Origin: Membranipora membranacea
Taxonomy: Eukaryota; Bryozoa; Gymnolaemata; Cheilostomatida; Membraniporidae
Length of the DNA stretch: 64,000 nt
Direction: 5' to 3'
NCBI GenBank assembly: GCA_914767715.1
Contig: OU612070.1
Location: 3,551,501 to 3,615,500 of the forward strand
Shown here in pieces: positions 36,630 to 48,591 of the stretch. The stretch's first letter is position 1. The number at the start of each line of letters is the position of its first letter. Both the position numbers and the translations under genes were made by a program. Below the pieces are notes generated by a model. It did no database searches. It saw only the letters and a list, made by a program, of their open reading frames with translations, and was not told the DNA's origin.

Positions 36630-39600
36630 TTCATCATTAATGTATTTTTGCCACATCATTTTAACTGTCAGTTGTGTTCGTGGAATAGAGAAGAATAGAA
36701 GCATTAACAACAGCTCGCTCTTTCCCTTATTTCCATCTCACCATCTTACGATCCAACTCACAAAGCACTCTTCTACGTTATTTCCCGGATCTTAAAACAC
36801 AACTTGACATACAATGCAATACATGAAGAGCACTTTGGCACTAGAATAAACACCCCACAACTATCCAGTGACACACAAATTTCCTTAGAGCACAGTGTAA
36901 TCCAGTACCAGTAAATCATGTTATATTACAGACAGGTATAATTTTTTAAGCTAGAAATACAGTGAGCCAATACAGTGAGCCAATGGAGTGAGCGTAAATG
37001 AGGGCTGTAACGCCAAGCACAGGTTGTTTTGAGAGGGCACTATCATGCATATGTGACAGGGGGATATTTTCACAAATGCCAGTCAGGTGTGAGGCAAATT
37101 TTTAACCTGAATGGTAAACTGTACCATGATACATTTTTAAATTAAAACCGCTCTACTGAATAAGACTGTGCTGCAAAAAAACCTGAAAATTAGAGTTTTT
37201 TAGGACATTGACATTTTGACATCTCAAGAACAGGAAACATAATGAGCTACAGTGTGATTCAATTGCTGTTCGCTTACACATTGTAACAATTGTTTGCAGA
37301 TTTTTGTCGGTTCTCAAATTTGAGCTCTTGAAAAAGCTATAACCCCCCCCCCACTTTGAATACGACCCTGAGTTACCACATTGAGAAACTGCAATGTAGG
37401 CAGTAGATCGCGAATTTAATAATTGTATTGTACAGCCTAAAAGTTCCCTGACTCAACATTTCATTTATACAAATAAAATATTATCTGTACAATGCTAAAG
37501 TATTAGAGTCAAGTAAATAATTGTAGTATACATTTTTAAAATGTTAGAATTATCCTATGGTTTGTTTTTAAACACTAAACAAATTGTTACAAGAAAATCA
37601 CTTTGAATCACGGCACAGATAGACCATTACTTTTCAGTAAAACATGAAAACATGCAGTGAAAAAAAGATCAATAATAACATGCGTTTATTCTAATGTCTC
37701 CTTAGAAGTAAATATCTTGGAGTATACCATAGATTTAATAGACTTATTATTAAGTTTATGGAGCATACTTCAGAAGCAGCAGTTGTTTTCATTCAAAGCT
37801 CTCAACTACCCGAGGTTATAATCAGCATTTATCCAGCTCTCTCAAGATCTGCTGTAGATAATTTACTTCAGAAGATTATTGCTGCTGTGGGTTGTTTTTT
37901 TATTTCTAAGTGTGCAGTATAGGGGTGCTAGCAACAGGGACGGTAGACCTAATATTAGATAAATTACATGTGATATTATATAGATACAGACTAGTCATTA
38001 CGAGATATGAGCAAAGAAATGGCTACAATGTGTGTCAACAATAATTATTTCTGAGGCACCCTACATAATACTCTATAATTACCTTAAATGATAATAGGAG
38101 AACCCATTAAAATTATAATAAATTTGATATGTTATGTTTATGGGTGTACCATTGGATAACAAACCTGTGGGATTGTGTGGCCAAAGTTTAATTTTGAAGA
38201 TATGCCAAAACAACTATTATACATGATGATAGCGTGTTGCAGTGCAGTACATTGGCCAACCAAAATGAAAACATAATTAATTTTATAGTGTTTCACTTAT
38301 TTGCTGTTTTACATGTCATGTATGAATATATACAGTGTAAGTCACTTAAATTAAGCTCTAAAAAAAAAGTCGATATAAATCATACCTATGATCCCCAAAT
38401 TTTTTTCCGAACCCCCTACCTACTAGTTTTCAAGGGTGCCGGACTGCCGGTGCTTAATGAAAATGAATTTGTATCCTCTGATGACGAGATAAGTCCCATT
38501 TCAGCATATTTTTCCTATGCTGTGTGTGTAAAAGTACCAAACCAGAGAGCGGGCAATTACAGGTAGTTTGGGACCCCCTAATTACATGGACAATCTAACT
38601 GCAATTTCAATTTAGAAAACATAGTCAATTTAATTACACTGGAGTTAATACCAATATTAAAACCCAGTAACATTTAACTATTGCCTATTTTATATCATAT
38701 TAAAAAGAATATATGATATAGAAATATATATATATATATATGTATATGTCACACCGGTGCTAGGCTATCGATGAAAAATTGTCTTTATGTGTCCATATCA
38801 TAGAGATCTGCAAAATAACAACATTAGAATTTATTTATCAGTTCTGAAAGTACACCTTAATCAATTGCTGATAACAGGTGCATGAAGGCTCGTAATTCAT
38901 TAGATGTGATGTAATGCAATCCTGAGAGGTTGTGATGGTAAGGCTTAATGTATAGACCCAGATCATCTCAAACATAAAACAAACCAATTGACTTGGGTGT
39001 ATATGGATATGATTAAGATGTTGGGCTTCACTGAGAATTTGGTTTAATTTGTAATATCGCAAGTCTATGACCTACCTTCCTCTTCTTCCATTGAGTAGCT
39101 GTTAATAGGTACACTCCTATAGTCAACAGCGACTACTCCCTGCTGATATTATAGTCTCACACTCTAAGGTTGAGTTTTGTATGCGGTATGTTTTTTATTG
39201 CTAAAATGTTGTGATTAATTGATTGTCAATGCTGTGCTGTAGCCGCGGAGGTATATTTGAAAATGAGAAGTAATGTTTTTGAGGGGAGAGCGGGGGGGGG
39301 GGGGTATAATCAAACTAAGGCACAAGGCTTATCATTTAATTATTTTATGACCCCTTACAGCTTTTATAGGTAAATTTTTGCATTTCTGCGTCTATCTGAA
39401 AGGAGAGAAAAGGGAACCAGTATCTGAAAAAAAACTGAAGCATTGGTATATACAAATTTACTCACACTAACATTAAAAGGCCACAGTGGCACGGCCCCTG
39501 CCATTTTGTGATAATTTTAAAACTTTGAGAAACAAATGCTTACTTATAATGTTTATAGATTCACTGCGGATTAGCAAATCAATTACAAGTTATTACAAGT

Positions 39601-41440
39601 TACATGTTTCAAAATATCACCAAGGCAGCTTGGTCCTTAATGTGATTACTTCTGGTGCCAACTTAAGAATATTATTGTCATCACTGTTTTAAAACAGACT
39701 ATCATTGAAGCCGAAACCCCATAAACTCTACAAAACCTTGAAATGTAAATGACAACATGTTTAAGAAAATGAGTTGAATTTAATGTTATTTTCTCCCATG
39801 AGATGTCATTATCCGAAAAGCGCAGCTTATTGAGTGGACAGGTGAGGCCCAAAACAAGCGAAAAGATAACACCAGTATAATCTTAAGCTTCTCCTTGTAA
39901 ACTATTCATATCGGCTCTCGTTTAGCTTTCCTAATAGCCAGCAGTGCATGGCTGTAGCTTCTATTGTTGAGGTAACCCGTTTTCATAACGTAGTCGATGG
40001 GCGGACAGCTGAATCGCCATTTTCTAAAGTTTTTCTTCACTGAGAGGACAGATTTATGCTACTTTATTTGGATTATAAAAGACTGCGACATAGAGTTTGA
40101 CCTGTTTAATTGAAGTTTGATCTTGCGCTGCACTGCTGTCGATTCTTCTTGTGAGGTAAGTTGTAAATGTTGTATTTCTCGACCGCATATTTCTCCAACT
40201 GCAGATCAAAATGCCAATGACTTTCTTGTATTTGATAGCTTCAAGGGGAGGTTGCAAATATTTACGGGGTTTATCTTAACAGGCTGACTTTACAGTCGGA
40301 TGATGTAGAAAGACTTTTTGTGTAACTGACTTCACCAAGATTTTAGATTTATATATACTTTGTATAGGCCTACTTTGATTTTTTGAAACTTTATTGGCAT
40401 AACATTCATTCGATTTCTGGCAGATTATCAAGTTTATGGACATCATCCAGGACATCTGAGTCCCTGATTATGTTTAGGGGCACACCCTCTATAATAAGTG
40501 CGTTTGCTTTAAGATTTAAAAGGTCAATTTGTAGACCTGAAGACGAACCTCCAAAGAGAGTTCTCTCTCACTTCTGATTGCTGTTTCTGGCTATATCTAG
40601 GTTGCAGAATTAAATCATAAAATCGTGGGTTGTTTGATTTGAATGGGTATGTGTTTATCATTTCCACAATGGTTGGGCCAAAGTGGGTGTTTTCCTAATT
40701 TCACCCTAGTCCTAGTTTTGATGTAAGGGGCTTCCTTCTTTGATGCTCACCACAATATTACGGGAGCTTACAAAGAGCTTATTACAGTGTTTAGGTTGTA
40801 TTTGCTTAATTGTTCCCTGTTTGTTGTTTGAAGTGGTGTTGATAATAATCATATTGGTAGAACGATAAATAGCGAGTTTGATTTTACCACTTTCATCTTC
40901 AGAAAATCTAAATTTTTCTATATCAAACTAGTGAACATCAACTCTCTGCGCGATGACTGCGATAGAAACAGCATGATATCAGTGACACTCGACATCATAG
41001 AAGAAGGCAGTCTGATCATGAGACAAATTGTGTATCCAATTCATCACCAACTGCTATTTTGCCCAGACGAGTCGAATTCAGTGAGTTGATGTCGCCACCC
41101 TCCAATGAACACATGATTCGACATAAAAAATCCTTGCCAAACCGCCAGATTTTTTTTACATATGAAAACTTTGTTACTCAAATGTGCAAAATGATGAAGC
41201 ACACAAATCTTCCTACTTGATTTTCTGCAGCGACAGAAGCCAGATAGATTTAAGGGTAGTTTAAGCGAGGAGTTCAAGAATGCGGATTGAATTGTGATTG
41301 TCATTTTTATCTAATGTTATATTTTAGGTTGAGTACCTTTGAAACGTCAAGCAGAAAATAGGACAATATAGCCTGAATAAACACCTTGCAGTCCTAACTA
41401 ACAGTATGGAATGTCATGCGCGGGGACAAAGACCACCTCA
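36630..41440. other. Gene-poor region with a decayed MITE fragment
   Basis: No host gene was recognised. Bases 38495-38575 (tttttcctatg...aaagtaccaaac) resemble the right inverted repeat of the family 1 MITEs and are a likely fragment. A G-run sits at 39288-39303 and a short (AT)n at 38728-38746. Nothing else is supported. Confidence 0.5.
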
Positions 41441-41444
41441 AGAA

Positions 41445-42280
41445 CCTGATATTGATACCATCAACACAAAGACAGCTGCCAATATTACCACGGGTGAGTG
41501 TTATGTTCTATCTCAAAAACTTCTGATCTGTGTTGTAAAAATCCTTCAGTCGATCAAGATTGTCATCTATCCTATAATCTGTTATATTAGTGGGAAATTC
41601 TATACTCCGACAAATGAATAGCAAAATTGTTTGAAAAATCCATTTGATTTGGCATATAAATTCATAAACCAGCCATAATAAACACTTTTTATTTACAATA
41701 GGTGGAACAAGCTAATTCTAACATTTCAACTGGCATGGCTGTTTTGAGGTGATAATGAATCACTAATATCATTCCCCATTGCTGGTTCCCACACACCACC
41801 CAAAATGATAAGGATAAACTGGAGAGATTTCAAAAGCTCTGCACCAGAATCATGATTCCATATGAGGAAGAGAGACTTTCTTTACTAAAGCTCGAAGAGC
41901 TAAAAATACATCTTGATCTTCTTTGTTTTCGATATATCGCAAAGGTTAAAGAATATGAGAATCATCAGTGTAAAATATTTTTGGAAGCCCGAAATCACCG
42001 TTCTATAAATAGGACAGCATTTATAGACAACAATGATATTTTTCATAAATACACCTGACAGCTTTGTTTTTATTTATTTATTTATGCATGGTCTTTATTT
42101 GTCAGTGACTTTGATCGGCAATAATAAAGTATATATATATTCCCTATGTTTCGATGTGCACATGACTCCCTAAATTGCTTCCAAAAGATCGTTCACCGAA
42201 CTTTTGGCTACTGGATAGAGTATATGTGTTTGTAGGAATAAAATTGAATTTTACTAGTGTTGATTTGATATTGCAAGGGA
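41445..42280 (+). repeat. Dispersed repeat R1, copy 1, interrupted by a LINE fragment
   Basis: The stretches 41445-41779 and about 42141-42280 together align with the continuous repeat at 60707-61155. Shared landmarks include acacaaagacagctgccaat, tcattccccat, and gactccctaaattgcttcc. The gap 41780-42140 is an inserted LINE 3' end. No coding capacity or terminal repeat was seen. Confidence 0.75.
41780..42140 (+). mobile_element. 5'-truncated LINE, ORF2 C terminus, with target duplication
   Basis: Open from about 41812 to the TGA at 42056-42058. The peptide starts KLERFQKLCTRIMIPYEEER and continues LSLLKLEELKIHLDLLCFRY, the C-terminal region of CR1/Jockey-type ORF2. It is followed by a short 3' UTR with tatatatata tail. 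Flanking attccccat and attccctat form a duplication of about 9 bp with one difference. Confidence 0.75.
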
Positions 42281-42447
42281 TTAACATATATATCTTCTGC
42301 CATCAGTTGATTCTCGATTTAATTTAAGTTTTGAAGTTTGAAGTTTGTTTATTGCCTAAATTCTAATATCCATCCTGTGATAGGTTGATAGCATCGAATG
42401 TACAGCACATACATGGAAAAATAATAATAAAAGGAGTCTGAGCTGCT

Positions 42448-44350
42448 TTAGTTAAAAAATCGCATATAAAATTCAAAAAAGGTATTTTGTCTTTTGGTTG
42501 TTCTACACTTGGATGGCCTATATTTATCTATTTTTGCTCTACGAGCAGATGTTCTGTTTGTGTTTATTTTAATACGAGAGTTCAAGGGGTGATTATTGTT
42601 GTCAGCTATTCTAGTGAAATGTTCACTGCAAGTGGTGTGCAGGAATGTTGTGATGGGTGGCAGTGCTAGATGGTCCAGCCTCTGCTCGTAGTTGTCAGAG
42701 AATGGCAGCACAATCCAAGTAGCAGAGCGCTGGATCCTCTCGAGTCGTGTTTTATCGGTGTCTGATAATAGATTATACCATGCAGGGCAGGCGTAGGAGA
42801 TTATAGACCTAATGTTAGCTATATAGAAGGTTCTGAGGCCATCACTATCCATGCCCATGCGTTTCATGCGTTTCATGCGTTTCATAACCTCAGTGTGATT
42901 AAGTTGAATAGTTTTTTTACTCCGCTGACGCTCTCTTGCTTTTCGAGTGAAACAATTTTCAGCGTCTATAAGTTTCTCTTTTTTTCTTTCACTCTGTTCT
43001 GGAGGGAACATTCCTTTGTGTGAATTTTTCACAGCTTCCTTGCAGGTTGCTGTATATTTAACCCAGTTTAGGCACTTCTCTTTTTTGTACAATATGATTT
43101 TTCCTATCCAAAAGAGCTGCAAGTCTGATGGGTTGATTGTTTTACATCTTTATCTAAAAATGAGTTTGCAGTACCTGTTGGGTCAGGTATATTGATCAGA
43201 CTAGTCTGTATGTGTTCTTGTGCTCCAGTGAAGTGGAACTATATGCACCAAGTTATTCACATCAGCCAACAATCATGATGGCTCTAACCTCAATCAAATT
43301 TTGATTACCAGTACAACTACACCGCGGAACATAAACATCACCATACTACCGCCTATCAGTTTTATTGGTAAAATTCAACCACAATGATCATGAACAAAAA
43401 CAAACAAATTCTGCACTGCACACAAACTAAACTTCTAAATTGTCTTGTGTGCTAGTTGTGTAGCTGATGGTTTTACCATCAGAATGGCTAGCTTTTCGAT
43501 GATAAATAGTCTAATATTGTCTTTGCTGATAATGGCGTCAGTGTTGGTATCAAAGTTTAGCTTCTTGCGTACAGCCGTGCCAATGTATTTATAGCTTTCA
43601 ACTTGCTGGATGAAGTTATTACCGATTGTGATTTTGCTTATTGCTAAAAAGAGCTTCGATGGTTTTCAAGACGCTTATGGAGAGGGAGCTGTCATCACAC
43701 CATCGGTTAAGATTGTTTCTTTCTGACTGCATGCTTGATGATTGATATGTTGTCAGAAATTCGAGTAAGACCCTGCTATCAGCATTCTTGAGGATGGTGA
43801 ATGAGTTGCATACTGACAGGCATGTCATCTACATATAACTAAAAGAGTGTTAATTGACAAAACAGAACCTTGAGGCGAAACTATCGATGTCGTATTGGTC
43901 TCACCATTGGCTTTTACTTTTGAGTGCAAGCTGTCCTGAAGTTTGTATGTCCAGTTTATAATGTTTTTGTCAACTCCCTTCTACACCATCTTTTGGCTAA
44001 GACTAGCTTCGTTTATATTAAAGGCACTGCTGAAATCTGATATACAACATGAGTAGTGCGCGTACAACTGATATACAACATGAGTAGTGCGCGTATAACT
44101 GATATACAACATGAGTAGTGCGTGCAACTGATATACAACATGAGAAGTGCGCGTATAACCGATATACAACATGAGTAGTGCGCGTACAACTGCACAATAC
44201 ACAGGTCTTCAACTCTGTTACTCCAGGTTTTGCGCCTTTTCCATTAGAAATGATTTTTTTCCAATTTTTTTCATCAGGTTCTCCACAAGTTCTCTCCAGA
44301 CACAATTGCCTATGGTAAATCCCATCTGAAGACTAATCATTCAATATTTC
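42448..44350 (-). mobile_element. Decayed LINE (CR1/Jockey-like) fragments
   Basis: Minus-strand RT remnants with frame breaks. At about 43900-43820 are SPQGSVLS and, in another frame, a YVDD box. At 43790-43619 is LNRWCDDSSLSISVLKTIEA. At 42860-42448 are IANIRSIISYACPAWYNLLS and DKTRLERIQRSATWIVLPF. This order fits one 5'-to-3' ORF2 read leftwards. Interruptions and an expanded minisatellite (44037-44191) show that it is inactive. Its borders are uncertain. Confidence 0.7.
44037..44191. repeat. 31-bp minisatellite, about 5 units
   Basis: Five head-to-tail units of about 31 bp (each containing gatatacaacatgagtagtg), with a few substitutions and one unit shortened by 2 bp. It lies within the decayed LINE, suggesting local expansion after insertion. 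Confidence 0.9.
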
Positions 44351-44649
44351 TTTCTTATGGTAATTGCCGTCTCCTTTCTGTGCAATATATAGAAGAAGAC
44401 TGTCTGAGGTCTAAGTTAGTGTCATATTAGTATGTAACAGAGGAACAGGTCTGTGATTGAACTGTCTGGTAGTCTGCATCAGGTAACGACTTGATGAGGA
44501 CACATTCAAATAGGTTTTAATGTTTCATTCGCACTCTAGTAGTAGTCGTACCACAGAGAACGGCAAACACTCCCATACCAGTATGATAACGTTGCTATAA
44601 CCTTCAAGATTTCTTGTGAAAGCATTCTTATGTGATGTTATAGTATAGT

Positions 44650-45176
44650 TGTAGCTGCGGTGAGCTTCGTGCACGCCCTCACTGATAGTCTGGGAGCGTG
44701 GGCTACGCTTGCTCACCATGCTATGTGTTGCCTTTGTTATCTGGCCAATTCAAGCTCCAATTAGTGCACTGTGTGGACATTCTTTTGTTGTGAATTGACA
44801 GGATTTTAACTGTAAATGAGTGTCTCACAGACACCCATGGTGATAGCAGCTCAAACCAATAGTCATCAGGTTTACTGCTATGAACAGGATACTGTTTTCA
44901 GATTAAAATAAACAGTTTATTCCAAACTATAACTTTACGCAGCATATGCCTTACCTAATAGGCCAAAGAGGTATGTTTTGTTTTCATATCCATTTTCTTT
45001 TTATTAATTGACACTAACTTTAATTTAATGTATATCTCTTGCTGCAATTTCTTTTTGATGTAATGATTACCGAACACGACTGCTTATATTACCTGTTCCT
45101 TACACCATGAATTTTATTTGCAGTTTTACTAAATAAAGTACGATTCTGCCAAAGACAAAGTGTATATGCTGTGACA
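44650..45176 (+). repeat. 5' LTR of BEL/Pao element
   Basis: Starts tgtagctgcggtgagcttcg and ends atatgctgtgaca. Same length as the 3' LTR, with no difference found by eye. It contains AATAAA motifs usable for 3' processing. Confidence 0.95.
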
Positions 45177-45813
45177 GTAAAACTCTGTGCCTTGGAGCTA
45201 CATTGAATATCTGAGCAACCAAGAAGTGCATCTAAAGCTGTCATCTCGATAGAAGTACATCTAAAGCTGTCATCTCGATCTCAATCTAACGTCACATCTG
45301 CCCCACAGTTACATCAGGCACATGGCGTCATCGTGATTTAAATCCGACTCATCGACAGCTCTAAGCTACGCTCTAAGCTAGTACTCGCTTCTACTATATC
45401 TGTGCTCACTTCTACTATATCTGTGCTCACTCTCCGCTCCATCATGGTACACCCGTCAACTGTAAGTTATTCTTCTGGATCTACTCTCTTCTGCTGCTCG
45501 TGTGAGGGAATCTAAGCCGGTGATTTAATTTGACTAAATAGAATTTTTTTTTTTGATTAAATAGAATTTTTTGATTAAATAGAATTTTTCTTGATTAGAT
45601 TTGATTTAAATTGAGCCTGTCAATTTTTTCACTTTGTTACACAGCAAGTAGGGTGTTTACATAGTGCAATCCTTGGAGCTTGTTGTTGGTCGGTGACATT
45701 GGCATCCTTGCTGGTTTGCAATCTATGCCTGTGCTTCTGGGCGTCAGTGTGGGCTTGTTCGTTGATCATTGTTGTTATACTCCCCTCGGCTCATTCTTTG
45801 GCTTGTCATCAAA

Positions 45814-48591
45814 ATGGCATCTAGTAGTGTTTATACTTCCGATGAATTGGTTGGGGAGCGCAATGCTGATCTCCGGAGCATTCTTAGGGAGGCGGGGAAG
45901 CCCTCATATGGTAATAAGGCAGCACTCATTCAAAGGATACTTAGCCACAGGTTAAAAAGGTTTGACACAATTAAATCATCCATTGAGCAGAAGCTTGAAT
46001 CTATCCATGAAATGGAGAAAAATCTCTCCACATTAAAATCTGAGCTTGTTGCTTTGGAATCGTCTGCTACTGCCAATAAATCTAAACATGTAGCAGATAC
46101 AGAGTGCAATCCTTTAACCTACACATTTCAGGCGGCAGCACCAAATATTTCTATACCAGCTATTATACATAATCTAGATGATTCAGATTCTGACCATGAT
46201 TCTTATTCGACGCCAGTCAGATCATATAGGAAGGAAGAATTTGTGCCAACTCCTGCACCTAGAGTATCGAAAACTGCTGCCTTCAGTTCAGTTAAATTAG
46301 CTCATATCACCAGAAATGAAAGCTTTCGGGATCATTTAGATAATCAAGCTAGCAGACTAGCTAGCCATCAGAGCACTAGACCTAAACCTTTGCCACGTTT
46401 ATCTTGTAATACGCCATCCATGAATAGCCAACAAGCTGAGCTGTATTATAATCATCATAGCCAACCATGCGTAAATAGTACTCCAGAACCTCCATACAAT
46501 AGACCTATTGTCTCGGACACAGTTGTACAATGTCGTGATAATGGAACCCTGGTAGCTAAGCCTCCATTAGCCAGTGCACATGCTCATTTAGCTAGTCATA
46601 GTGGTAGCTCATGTAACTGTAGCTTGCAGACAGCCCTGTTAGAGAAAATATCTGAGAGTATTAGCGATGCTCATTATCCTATTGTAGAGCCAAATATTTT
46701 CTCTGGTGATATTATGTTATATCAGGAATGGCGTAAGCAATTCATGAACTTCATCAATCGGAAAAAGCATATGAGTTCTGATGACAAACTGTATCACTTG
46801 CAAAAGTATACATCAGGCGAAGCTGCTGAGGCTGTACGAGGCTATTGTATTCTGAAATCTGAACAAGCGTTCACTGATGCTATTGATACTCTTGATAACG
46901 ACTACGGCAGCTCATTTTTGGCAGCACAGGCGTTCAGTAAGAAACTAAAAAACTGGCCAAAAGTCCCTCCCAACGATCCAAAGGCACTCAAGCGTCTTAC
47001 CAATTACCTGAAACAGTGCAGAGCAGCGATGGCCGATATACCACACCTAACTAATCTTGATAGCTGCTCTGAAAATCAGAAAATCCTAGCGCTTCTGCCT
47101 GACTACTTAGTAAATAAGTGGAATGAACGTGTGACTGAGTATATGATTGCTAATGCTGACGACTATCCTAGTTTTAGCATGTTCGTAGAATATCTAATCA
47201 GACAAACAAAATCTGCTAACAATCCTATATCATCACTAACAGCCGTACGGCAGTTAGCAGTCATACCTCAATCTAGTCACTCTAAACTAGTGTCACCAAC
47301 CCCAGCTCCAAGATCCAGACCTGTTCGTGCTGTGACTAATAATAGTGTGAATGAAGAAAAGCACCATAAATCTGAATGTATCATCTGTCATGGTACAGAC
47401 CATAGGTACGTGGCTCAGTGCAAGAGCTTCAAGACAATGGATCAATCTGCTAAGCTAAAATCAGTGAGAGATCATAAATTATGCTTCCGATGCTTGGGTC
47501 AGGGTCATGGTGTGAAAACATGTGATAAAACGTGGAAATGTAGATTGTGTAAAGGTTCTCGGCATCATTCGTTGCTCCATGATGCTGATAATCAGCCTGA
47601 AACAAACAGTGAGAAGACAATTCCACAAGCTGCGTGTACAAACACCCATATCATATTAGAAACTCGTAGAATATTCACTAAAATTGTCCCAGTGTGGCTT
47701 TCAACTGATGAAAACCCAGATAGCGAGTTTTTGACCTATGCCCTCTTGGACGATCAGTCTAACAAGACATTCATCACAAATGATCTTGCCTCTAAGATTA
47801 CTGCCAGATCTGAAGCTACACCCTTGAAAATATCAACGATGACCAGTCAGAAGTGTGCCGTTACATCTAGGAAGTTTCATGGGTTGAGAGTTCGTGGGTT
47901 CTACTGCGGCAACATTGTCAAGATGCCTCCTACATTCAGTCGCCAATACATACCATATATTCAGTCAAGTATTCCTTTATGTGATGACATAGATAAATAC
48001 AATCATCTCAGACCAATATCTCATCTGATCGCCCCTAAGCTGAACTGTGGCGTTGATATTCTAATAGGTAGAGATTGTATTGCAACTACTCGCTATCAAC
48101 AGCTTATTGAGGCACCTGAAAACACACCATGCGCAGTGAAAACACCAGTAGGTTGGTGTATTCTTGGTCCGGCCGGTGATGATGAGCCTGTGATACATAA
48201 TGATTTTGTAGATGAATTAGGGATTAGCCATGCATTGCTCTGTCAACCTATAGATGAATGTAATCAACTCACAAATAGTCTTGACCCCATACTGTCTCAG
48301 CCTGAGGTTACTGTAGCGCTTCAAACTGAGGTGCAGGAGTTATCTCCCTCTGATCTCATGAAACTAGTGTGTGATGCTGACTTTCTCTCAGTCGATTCTA
48401 AAACTATGTCACAACAGGATATGAAATTTCTTGAAATACTAGACAACCAAACATATCAAGATGAAGACATGTTTTACACTATGCCTCTGCCGTTCAAGAC
48501 AGACTCTCCTAGCCTGTCTAACAACTATCATGCTGCACTGACCAGGTTTGAGTATCTCCAGTCAAAATTTCATATGGTTAGAGCAGGGTAA
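45814..48591 (+). CDS. BEL/Pao Gag-protease polyprotein, ends at RT deletion
   Basis: The open frame extends upstream to 45769. I prefer the Met at 45814 (MASSSVYTSDELVGERN) because it starts a clean domain. About residues 9-45 (DLRSILREAGKPSYGNKAAL) look like a SAP motif, a small DNA-binding helix pair. A coiled-coil stretch follows (SIEQKLESIHEMEKNL). The central DUF1759-type Gag region contains FSGDIMLYQEWRKQFMNFIN. Cys/His knuckles come next (CIICHGTDHRYVAQCKSF, CFRCLGQGHGVKTC, CRLCKGSRHHSLLH), then the retropepsin-like site ALLDDQSN. The frame enters the start of RT (MPLPFKTDSPSLSNNYHAA) and stops at 48589-48591, exactly where RT sequence is missing. Confidence 0.9.
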   Translation: MASSSVYTSDELVGERNADLRSILREAGKPSYGNKAALIQRILSHRLKRFDTIKSSIEQKLESIHEMEKNLSTLKSELVALESSATANKSKHVADTECNPLTYTFQAAAPNISIPAIIHNLDDSDSDHDSYSTPVRSYRKEEFVPTPAPRVSKTAAFSSVKLAHITRNESFRDHLDNQASRLASHQSTRPKPLPRLSCNTPSMNSQQAELYYNHHSQPCVNSTPEPPYNRPIVSDTVVQCRDNGTLVAKPPLASAHAHLASHSGSSCNCSLQTALLEKISESISDAHYPIVEPNIFSGDIMLYQEWRKQFMNFINRKKHMSSDDKLYHLQKYTSGEAAEAVRGYCILKSEQAFTDAIDTLDNDYGSSFLAAQAFSKKLKNWPKVPPNDPKALKRLTNYLKQCRAAMADIPHLTNLDSCSENQKILALLPDYLVNKWNERVTEYMIANADDYPSFSMFVEYLIRQTKSANNPISSLTAVRQLAVIPQSSHSKLVSPTPAPRSRPVRAVTNNSVNEEKHHKSECIICHGTDHRYVAQCKSFKTMDQSAKLKSVRDHKLCFRCLGQGHGVKTCDKTWKCRLCKGSRHHSLLHDADNQPETNSEKTIPQAACTNTHIILETRRIFTKIVPVWLSTDENPDSEFLTYALLDDQSNKTFITNDLASKITARSEATPLKISTMTSQKCAVTSRKFHGLRVRGFYCGNIVKMPPTFSRQYIPYIQSSIPLCDDIDKYNHLRPISHLIAPKLNCGVDILIGRDCIATTRYQQLIEAPENTPCAVKTPVGWCILGPAGDDEPVIHNDFVDELGISHALLCQPIDECNQLTNSLDPILSQPEVTVALQTEVQELSPSDLMKLVCDADFLSVDSKTMSQQDMKFLEILDNQTYQDEDMFYTMPLPFKTDSPSLSNNYHAALTRFEYLQSKFHMVRAG

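Noticed and set aside
40408-40567. Minus-strand coding exon (RTLFGGSSSGLQIDLLNLKA...)
   Set aside because: About 53 codons only, preceded by an in-frame TGA without a convincing acceptor and with no neighbouring exons; perhaps an old LINE remnant.
44037-44191. CRISPR-like array
   Set aside because: The units are contiguous with no unique spacers, in an animal genome; it is a minisatellite.
44018-44305. Minus-strand open frames rich in TTHVVYQL/YSCCIS repeats
   Set aside because: Translation of the minisatellite in three frames; no sign of a gene.
45177-45200. tRNA primer-binding site of the BEL element
   Set aside because: The expected position was examined but no convincing match to a tRNA 3' end could be asserted from memory.
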